NCBI GenBank assembly: GCA_946187605.1
Contig: CAMHRH010000024.1
Coordinates: 1 to 9,759 of the forward strand
Source of the DNA: an uncultured Candidatus Saccharibacteria bacterium
GTDB taxonomy: Bacteria; Patescibacteriota; Saccharimonadia; Saccharimonadales; Saccharimonadaceae
Direction of reading: 5' to 3'
Length of the DNA: 9,759 nt
Shown here: one piece after another, positions 1-5,300 of the stretch
Layout of the letters: every line of letters starts with the position of its first letter
Position numbering within the stretch: the first letter of the stretch is position 1
Notes under the pieces: generated by a model
Told to the model about the DNA's origin: nothing
Database searches by the model: none
The model's input: only the letters and a program-made list of their open reading frames with translations
Position numbers and translations under genes: made by a program

Positions 1-54
1 AGTTAAATGGTGCTACAGGCAAAAATCCGGGAAACATCTTATTGGAGGAAGCCT
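1..54 (+). CDS. C-terminal end of an upstream gene (partial, uncertain)
   Basis: Reading from base 3, the frame gives a short protein-like tail (LNGATGKNPGNILLEEA) ending at TGA 52-54. The composition is plausible for a real C-terminus, but only 17 residues are visible and I do not recognise the family. Two other frames are also open at this edge (2-298 and 7-84), so the assignment rests only on composition. The stop codon lies inside a hairpin (50-71) that separates this end from the next start at 81. Confidence 0.35.
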
Positions 55-80
55 GAAGACCCCGGCAGGCTATATTTATT
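44..80 (+). promoter_or_regulatory. Distant Shine-Dalgarno plus hairpin ahead of the small membrane protein
   Basis: A good SD core, GGAGG, sits at 44-48, but the only usable start codon is at 81, about 32 bases away, and no SD-like sequence lies directly before it. Between them AGCCTG (50-55) pairs perfectly with CAGGCT (66-71) around a 10-base loop. If the hairpin forms, the SD is brought to about 10 bases from the ATG. A comparable arrangement is known for phage T4 gene 38. The alternatives are chance, or coupling to an upstream frame that ends ATGA at 81-84. Confidence 0.4.
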
Positions 81-323
81 ATGAAGAAGAAGAACAGCAC
101 GCTTTTCTACGTCGCCGCGATTTCAGTAATTGCGATACCGACAATTTTATTCTTCCTGCTGGCCTTCTACGTAGGAGGCTTCTTCGACAGCAACGCCAGC
201 GCAAAGAACGAGAACGCTCGCCCGCCCCTCGATCAGGTCATCATCGAGAATCCGTCACCTGTGGAAACCGGCGGCATCCAGCCGGAGGGAGGAAATAGCG
301 GCGACATTCCCGCCCCCTTCTAA
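81..323 (+). CDS. Small single-pass membrane protein, unknown function
   Basis: An 80-residue protein. A basic N-terminus (MKKKN) is followed by a long hydrophobic stretch at about residues 8-34, then a polar tail of about 45 residues rich in Pro, Gly, Asn and Glu (for example ARPPLDQV). The positive-inside rule predicts the N-terminus in the cytoplasm and the tail outside. No catalytic motif or named domain is visible. ATG at 81 is the only start in frame, because an in-frame TGA lies at 54-56. No SD lies directly in front of it; see the hairpin entry. The gene stops at TAA 321-323 and a strong terminator follows at once, so it ends its transcription unit. The region is richer in G+C than the surface operon further right. 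It could be a membrane-anchored small regulator or envelope component, but no function can be assigned. Confidence 0.75.
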   Translation: MKKKNSTLFYVAAISVIAIPTILFFLLAFYVGGFFDSNASAKNENARPPLDQVIIENPSPVETGGIQPEGGNSGDIPAPF

Positions 324-330
324 CGAGCTC

Positions 331-357
331 GGGGCTCCATCCAGGGGCCCCTTTTTT
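331..357 (+). terminator. Rho-independent terminator after the small membrane protein
   Basis: An 8-bp stem, GGGGCTCC (331-338) with GGGGCCCC (344-351), has one G-U pair and a 5-base loop. It is followed by six T (352-357). It lies 7 bases after the stop codon of the 81-323 gene. On the other strand there is no T tract, so it acts in the + direction. Confidence 0.9.
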
Positions 358-393
358 ATTGGTAAAAACTTTTCAACTTAAACGATAATCCAT

Positions 394-418
394 GAGTCTC
401 CCAGTGAGACTCCTTTTT
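394..418 (+). terminator. Second hairpin terminator between the convergent genes
   Basis: A perfect 7-bp stem, GAGTCTC (394-400) with GAGACTC (406-412), has loop CCAGT and is followed by C and then five T (414-418). The T tract is on the + strand, so this is a back-up terminator in the + direction, and it touches the glyA stop codon (419-417 on the - strand). Read on the - strand, the hairpin begins 4 bases after the glyA stop but is not followed by T residues. It may still serve as the 3' end structure of the glyA mRNA. Confidence 0.7.
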
Positions 419-1796
419 AATTAATAACTATACTACCGGTCGGCATTGGAAACTTACGCCCAAGATAACGCACCGCCTCGCGTAGCTCCACAATAACTTT
501 GCCCATAATCTCAATATTCTGCCACTCACCATTGTTGCGCGCCGGACAAAAGTCCGCAATCGCGTTCAGGCACGTAGCAATCATCTTCATTTCATTCTCG
601 CCCATACCACGCGTCGTAACCGCCGCCGTACCTAGGCGCACGCCCGACGGCGAAAAACGCTTTCGCTGGTCGTTCGGAATTGCATTTGCATTCAAAGTTA
701 ATCCGCATCGATCGCAAAGCTTCTCAAAAGTCTTACCGTCAACGCCGCAGGTCTCCATCGTATTTATCAGAATCAGATGATTATCCGTACCGTCGCCAAC
801 TAGCTTAAAACCACAATCCTTTAATTCATTAGCTAATGTCTTAGCGTTCTTCGTAACCTGCTTCGCATAGCGCTTGAAGTCTGGCTGCAATGCCTCATAA
901 AAACAAACCGCCTTTGCCGCTATCATATTCATAAGCGGTCCGCCTTGCGTGCCAGGGAAGACTGAACGATCAATAAGGGTCGGTAGATTCTCAAGCGAAT
1001 GCCCAACTTTTTTTAATGGGTTGCTCACGACCCCCTTCGACAAAATCAAACCGCCGCGTGGGCCACGCAAAGTTTTATGAGTCGTCGTTGTCATGACATG
1101 AAAACCATGGTCAAGCGGATTCGGATGCACGCCACCAGCAATCAAACCTGCCACATGCGCCATGTCTGCCATCAGCATGCAACCAGACAATTGCGAACCA
1201 ATCGCAGCAATGCGATCAAAATCTGGAATCTTCATAAAGGCCGAATAACCAACCAAGATAATCTTCGGCTTATATTCCTTCGCAAGACGCTCAATCTCAT
1301 CATAATCTAGGTCACCCGTTTCAGGGTTAGTCCCATAAGAGACGAAATTATAAATCTTTGCACTCTGTGTAACAGCCGCACCATGCGTCAAATGACCGCC
1401 ATGCCCCAAATCCATCCCTAACACAGTATCACCAGGCTTTAGCCATGCATTATAAACAGCATTGTTTGCCTGCGCGCCAGAATGTGGTTGTACGTTAGCA
1501 TGATCAGCGTGAAAGAGACGACGCGCGCGCGATATCGCTAAACGCTCAATTTTATCGATATTCTCCTGGCCGCCATAATAGCGATAGTTATCTACAGAAG
1601 TTTCACGGATCGCCTTCAAATCAGAGCCATCAAGTCCTTCGAAATTTGGATATCCCTCAGAATACTTATTCGTCAAAATCGAGCCCATCGCACGTAGAAT
1701 CTGCGACGACACATAGTTCTCACTAGGAATCAATTCAAGCCCCTCGCCCTGGCGACGCTCCTCATCGGAAATCAATTCAAATATTTTTTCATCCAT
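417..1796 (-). CDS. glyA: Serine hydroxymethyltransferase
   Basis: A PLP-dependent cytosolic enzyme that interconverts serine and glycine with transfer of a one-carbon unit to tetrahydrofolate, feeding thymidylate and purine synthesis. Family signatures are clear (numbered from the ATG at 1796): LIPSENY near 22-28, TNKYSEGYP at 42-50, RYYGG at 72-76, QPHSGAQAN at 103-111, DMAHVAGL at 211-218, and TTTTHKTLRGPRGG with PLP lysine K241. SGVRLGT carries the carboxylate-binding arginine R387. At 459 residues it is longer than the usual 410-430. About 19 extra residues lie between EGYP and RYYGG (residues 51-71), and about 11 more lie before SVFPGTQGGP. GTPA, the usual form after the arginine, is GTAA here. 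A TTG at 1802 would add two residues. ATG 1796 is preferred because a weak purine-rich SD (AGAAGAG, 1813-1807) is 10 bases from it but only 4 from the TTG. The gene is convergent with 81-323 and divergent from the gene at 1931. Confidence 0.96.
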   Translation of the reverse strand: MDEKIFELISDEERRQGEGLELIPSENYVSSQILRAMGSILTNKYSEGYPNFEGLDGSDLKAIRETSVDNYRYYGGQENIDKIERLAISRARRLFHADHANVQPHSGAQANNAVYNAWLKPGDTVLGMDLGHGGHLTHGAAVTQSAKIYNFVSYGTNPETGDLDYDEIERLAKEYKPKIILVGYSAFMKIPDFDRIAAIGSQLSGCMLMADMAHVAGLIAGGVHPNPLDHGFHVMTTTTHKTLRGPRGGLILSKGVVSNPLKKVGHSLENLPTLIDRSVFPGTQGGPLMNMIAAKAVCFYEALQPDFKRYAKQVTKNAKTLANELKDCGFKLVGDGTDNHLILINTMETCGVDGKTFEKLCDRCGLTLNANAIPNDQRKRFSPSGVRLGTAAVTTRGMGENEMKMIATCLNAIADFCPARNNGEWQNIEIMGKVIVELREAVRYLGRKFPMPTGSIVIN

Positions 1797-1820
1797 ATCC
1801 AAATAACTCTTCTTTGCTAT

Positions 1821-1849
1821 ATTTTACCACGTATCTATATCCGTTGCAC
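1821..1849 (-). promoter_or_regulatory. Possible glyA promoter (weak)
   Basis: On the - strand TAAAAT (1826-1821) resembles a -10 box, and GTGCAA (1849-1844) lies 17 bases upstream with only a 3/6 match to TTGACA. This would give a leader of about 17 bases ending at the SD. It is the best candidate in the 134-base divergent gap (1797-1930), and no riboswitch-like structure is apparent there. I see no equally good + strand promoter for the gene at 1931. Confidence 0.25.
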
Positions 1850-1930
1850 GCGCACTGGATAAAAAATCAGAAATATGCTACAACATGAATAACCGCAAAA
1901 TCAACCAGGCCTAGCAAAGGAGGGGATGAT

Positions 1931-2173
1931 ATGTCAGACGGATTCCGCGGCGGAGGACCTTACGGCCTCGGAGGAGGCCCATATGGCAACCCAAACGGCG
2001 GTAGCCACGCACCTTTTGAAGGTCAGAGAGGCACCACTCTCTACACGATGCATGCCTTAAGCGACAATGGAGTTGATCCAAGTATGCATAACGACACAAA
2101 CGACGAGCACCAGAAGCTCACCTTGCGTCAACGCATTTGGAGATTTAAAGATTGGCTAAAAGGCGACTATTGA
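1931..2173 (+). CDS. Small glycine-rich protein with a C-terminal amphipathic segment, unknown function
   Basis: An 80-residue soluble protein without a signal peptide or membrane segment. The N-terminal third is Gly/Pro-rich and repeats GGGPYG twice (residues 7-12 and 14-19). The middle is polar and probably disordered. The last part (about 64-78, TLRQRIWRFKDWLKG) is basic and aromatic and could form an amphipathic helix that binds a membrane, nucleic acid or partner. An almost perfect SD, AAAGGAGGGG (1916-1925), places GGAGG 7 bases from the ATG, which fixes the start and suggests high expression. The gene is divergent from glyA and followed by a strong terminator, so it appears to be monocistronic. 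No family is recognised. Reality as a gene is well supported by the SD plus terminator; function is unknown. Confidence 0.8.
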   Translation: MSDGFRGGGPYGLGGGPYGNPNGGSHAPFEGQRGTTLYTMHALSDNGVDPSMHNDTNDEHQKLTLRQRIWRFKDWLKGDY

Positions 2174-2186
2174 CCTCAAAAAACTC

Positions 2187-2214
2187 AAATGCCCGGTATT
2201 AACCGGGCATTTTT
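2187..2214 (+). terminator. Rho-independent terminator after the glycine-rich protein
   Basis: A perfect 11-bp stem, AAATGCCCGGT (2187-2197) with ACCGGGCATTT (2202-2212), has a 4-base loop and a run of T to 2214. It lies 13 bases after the TGA stop at 2171-2173. Confidence 0.92.
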
Positions 2215-2241
2215 CATCACGACGATATAAAGGAACCAGAA

Positions 2242-2355
2242 ATGAATAATTTCTACATCCCCATAACCGACATGAACAGCAACATGCTGCTTACACCAGA
2301 AGAATACGATCGACGCCGCGTCGAATCTTTAAAAACATTTGCATTTTATTTTTAG
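2242..2355 (+). CDS. Small ORF of 37 residues, possible small protein or gene remnant
   Basis: A short ORF starts with ATG at 2242 after a good SD, AAAGGA (2229-2234), spaced 7 bases from the start. It stops at TAG 2353-2355. The product is polar in the middle (LLTPEEYDRRRVESLK) with a short hydrophobic end (TFAFYF). No domain is recognised. It lies between the terminator at 2187-2214 and the surface operon, and the -35/-10 promoter of that operon (2338-2367) overlaps its last codons. The final AT-rich codons look like promoter sequence rather than protein-coding sequence, so this could be the 5' stub of a longer gene cut off when the operon arrived. It could equally be a genuine small protein. 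Support is the SD and the ordinary codon use in the first 30 codons. Confidence 0.5.
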   Translation: MNNFYIPITDMNSNMLLTPEEYDRRRVESLKTFAFYF

Positions 2356-2367
2356 CATAACTATAAT
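2338..2367 (+). promoter_or_regulatory. Sigma-70-type promoter of the surface operon
   Basis: A consensus -10 box TATAAT is at 2362-2367. A -35-like TTTGCA lies at 2338-2343 with an 18-base spacer (4/6 match). With a 17-base spacer the box would be TTGCAT. Transcription would start near 2374, giving a leader of about 20 bases that holds the SD GGAG (2384-2387), 5 bases before the ATG at 2393. Confidence 0.65.
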
Positions 2368-2392
2368 TGTTATTAAGAAAAGTGGAGTGTAA

Positions 2393-5300
2393 ATGAAGAA
2401 AAAGTATATTTTTCTTATAACTTTATGCATACCAGTCGCCATACTTGGTGTTATTGTTTTTAATTCCATTAATAATTCAGTCCACTACAGCATAACGGGA
2501 AAAGCCACTACTCATACTCATCCTAGCGAACAAGATCCCAATCTTATCCCAAGTATCGACATCGAAAGCCTCGGATACAGCAATCAAGAGGCAGGGTCGT
2601 GGCGCATCGATAAGAGCGCGAAGTGGACTTCAAACACAACAGCAGAAGTTACGCTCAAATTGACAAGTAAACAGAAAACTCGCGACGCCCTAAAACGCGA
2701 CATCGTCTTAATTCTCGACATTTCCGGGAGCATGGAAGGCAATAAAATTGAAAAACTAAAGCACGATTCAATCGAATTAATCGACGATGTATTAAATAAC
2801 CCCGAAAATACCATCGCCCTCATATCATATAGCACCGAATCAAGAATAGTTCATGATTTCACTAATGATAAGACCGAGCTCATAAATTACATAAATGACG
2901 CCTATGCTGTCGGCGAGACAAACTACAATGCTCCACTAAAAAACCTAGATACAATAATCGAGAATTATCAGAAGCAAGACGATCGAGAATTAATCGCATT
3001 GTTCTTGACGGACGGCTTTCCAAACGTCGACACACCAAATGAAGTAGCGACTTATAAGGTGATCAAAACCAAACATCCATACATCCATCTGAATGGCATT
3101 CAGTACGAAATGGGCGCACGAATCCAACAGCCTCTTATCGATACGACCGACATGCAATGGGTTGCCGACATTAATTCTCTAAATAACGTCCTGTTCGACG
3201 CCACTAAAATTACATATCCATACGAAAAATTACAAATCTCCGACACGATAAATACTGACTATTTTTCTCTTGATGGTAGTAAGGAAATCACAGCAACAAA
3301 GGGCACTACCGAAGTTGACGACAGCAACGGAACGCAAAAAGTTAAGTGGAATATAGACGGCGATTATTCAGGCCAGGTTCGCGAAATCACGATTCCAATC
3401 AAATTCAAGGATGGATATACTCCAGATATAGATTATTATCCGACCAACAAAAGCGAAACAATCGATTACATCCTCGATGGCGAAGAAGAAGATAATGTCG
3501 CCACAGACAATACGCCAAACCTAAAATATAACTATGCCATATCATACGACTACAATGCGCCAGGCGATTGCAGTATTGCGACAAAGACCGAAAAACACCC
3601 AGTTTATTCAAACGTGACCATCTCAAACGAAACGCCGATTTGCGAGAACTACGCCTTTAGAGGCTGGACTATCATCGACGATGTACAAAAAATCAATGAC
3701 GACATGTTCGTCATGCCAGATTACGATGTTGCAATTCGCGCCGAATGGTCAAAACTTTCAATCTCAAAATCAATGGACGGCGTCGTAAATGAAAACAACA
3801 ATGAAGTCTATTCCATCGCTCGAATTGATTATAATCGTAATTTCGGCGCAAAATTATATGAGGGCAAAGCCGACGATTCTCTAGACGGTTCTGGCGATAA
3901 CGCAGTTTACTACTATCAAGGCGGCAATTTAAATAATAATCTTATCTTTGCTAACATGTGCTGGCTCATCGTACGAACAACTTCTACTGGCGGAACAAAG
4001 ATTTTATACAATGGCCTCCCTGACGCCGAAGGCCAATGCAATAATACAGGAAGAGATAGCGCCGCCTACTCCCCTAGCTCATACGTCATTAACGGAAACT
4101 CCGAACCGTTCGGGGATATTGGATATATGCATCCAGCCGCCGATGTCTCCGTAAACTACAAGCCAATCCATGAATATGGGACAACTTCTACTTCAATGTA
4201 TTATGCCGGCAAAGCGGAGTGGGATGGCGAAAAATACATCTTATCAGACACCTCAAACACTATGAACGAGCAGCATCTTTATTCTTGTGGTAACAAAAGC
4301 ACTAGCTGCGAAAAAGTACGCTTCTATTACAGAGTAGAGAAGAATGCAGGATACGTCCACGCTTGGTATATATATCTCGCAGACGGACAGACGCCTAGAG
4401 ACGCCCTAATCGCGCAATTCACAGCAGAAGACGTTAACCAAGTTTCATCGACTAGAAAAACCCAACTCGAAGATTGGTTCGCCAATAATTTGTCCGGATT
4501 TAATGACTACCTTGAAGACAATGTGTATTGTTCGGATAGGACCCTAAGAATCACAAACACAGTTTGGGACGAAAATGCACCAGAAGGAAGCTTATCAAAC
4601 ACCTTCCGCCTCGGAACATTTGACGAAAGCAAACCATCACTCGAATGCCAAAACGAAACAGACAAATTCACCACAAACAACCCGAAAGCAAAGACAAATT
4701 ATAGAGTCGGTCTGCTTACAAACAATGAGGTCGCCCTAGCTCAAGACAGGAGCACGGAAGAGAAAAACAATTACCTCAATTCGGGACGTTCTTATTATCT
4801 TATGGATCCATACGGCAACGGTTCAGGCGGTATTTCTATGTATAAATACGTCTACTCATACGACTCGAATGAACGTATTCTTGGCTCAGGTAGCACAAAC
4901 GATGTTAGACCAGTAGTCTCGCTCATGCCGGGCACTATCTATACAGACGGCAACGGCACTAAAGAAACGCCATATATAGTAACTCAAACCCGAAAACACG
5001 TCATTACCTTCATCTACAACAACGGCAGCATTAGCGAATCGTATCGCCTCGTATTACCAGGCCAAAGCGTCGGGGAGCTACCAACCTCCAGCAAAAACGG
5101 CTTTATTCTCGATGGTTGGTTTACGGAAAGCGGAGACAAAGTAGACAGAGATACTATTCCTGAAGGCGACATTACATATTATGCTCATTGGTCAAGAGAC
5201 GATAACTCACTTTACGCTATCATTCGCGGCGACATGTCAGACTATATGTCAACAAAATATGAAAAAGAAGCAGCAGATTCATTTGCAGATAACAACGATT

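Noticed and set aside
7..84. 25-residue frame ending ATGA over the start at 81
   Set aside because: The overlap is attractive for coupling, but there is no visible SD, the peptide is unremarkable and it competes with a more protein-like frame. It is kept only as an alternative in the hairpin finding.
2..298. Long open frame from the left edge overlapping the small membrane protein
   Set aside because: The translation is extremely rich in Arg/Gln and low in hydrophobics beyond base 110, as expected for an out-of-frame shadow of the 81-323 gene.
1077..1310. + strand ORFs inside glyA and several short ORFs inside the two large surface genes
   Set aside because: They lie wholly within strongly supported genes in other frames, lack SD sequences and have no recognisable protein features.
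1885..1914. 9-residue ORF (MNNRKINQA) before the glycine-rich gene, possible leader peptide
   Set aside because: No SD precedes it, there is no run of regulatory codons and no attenuator-like structure.
2393..2475. Prepilin or lipoprotein signal in the vWA protein
   Set aside because: C12 is preceded by ITL, which does not fit a lipobox, and there is no G-[FM]xxxE prepilin cleavage motif.
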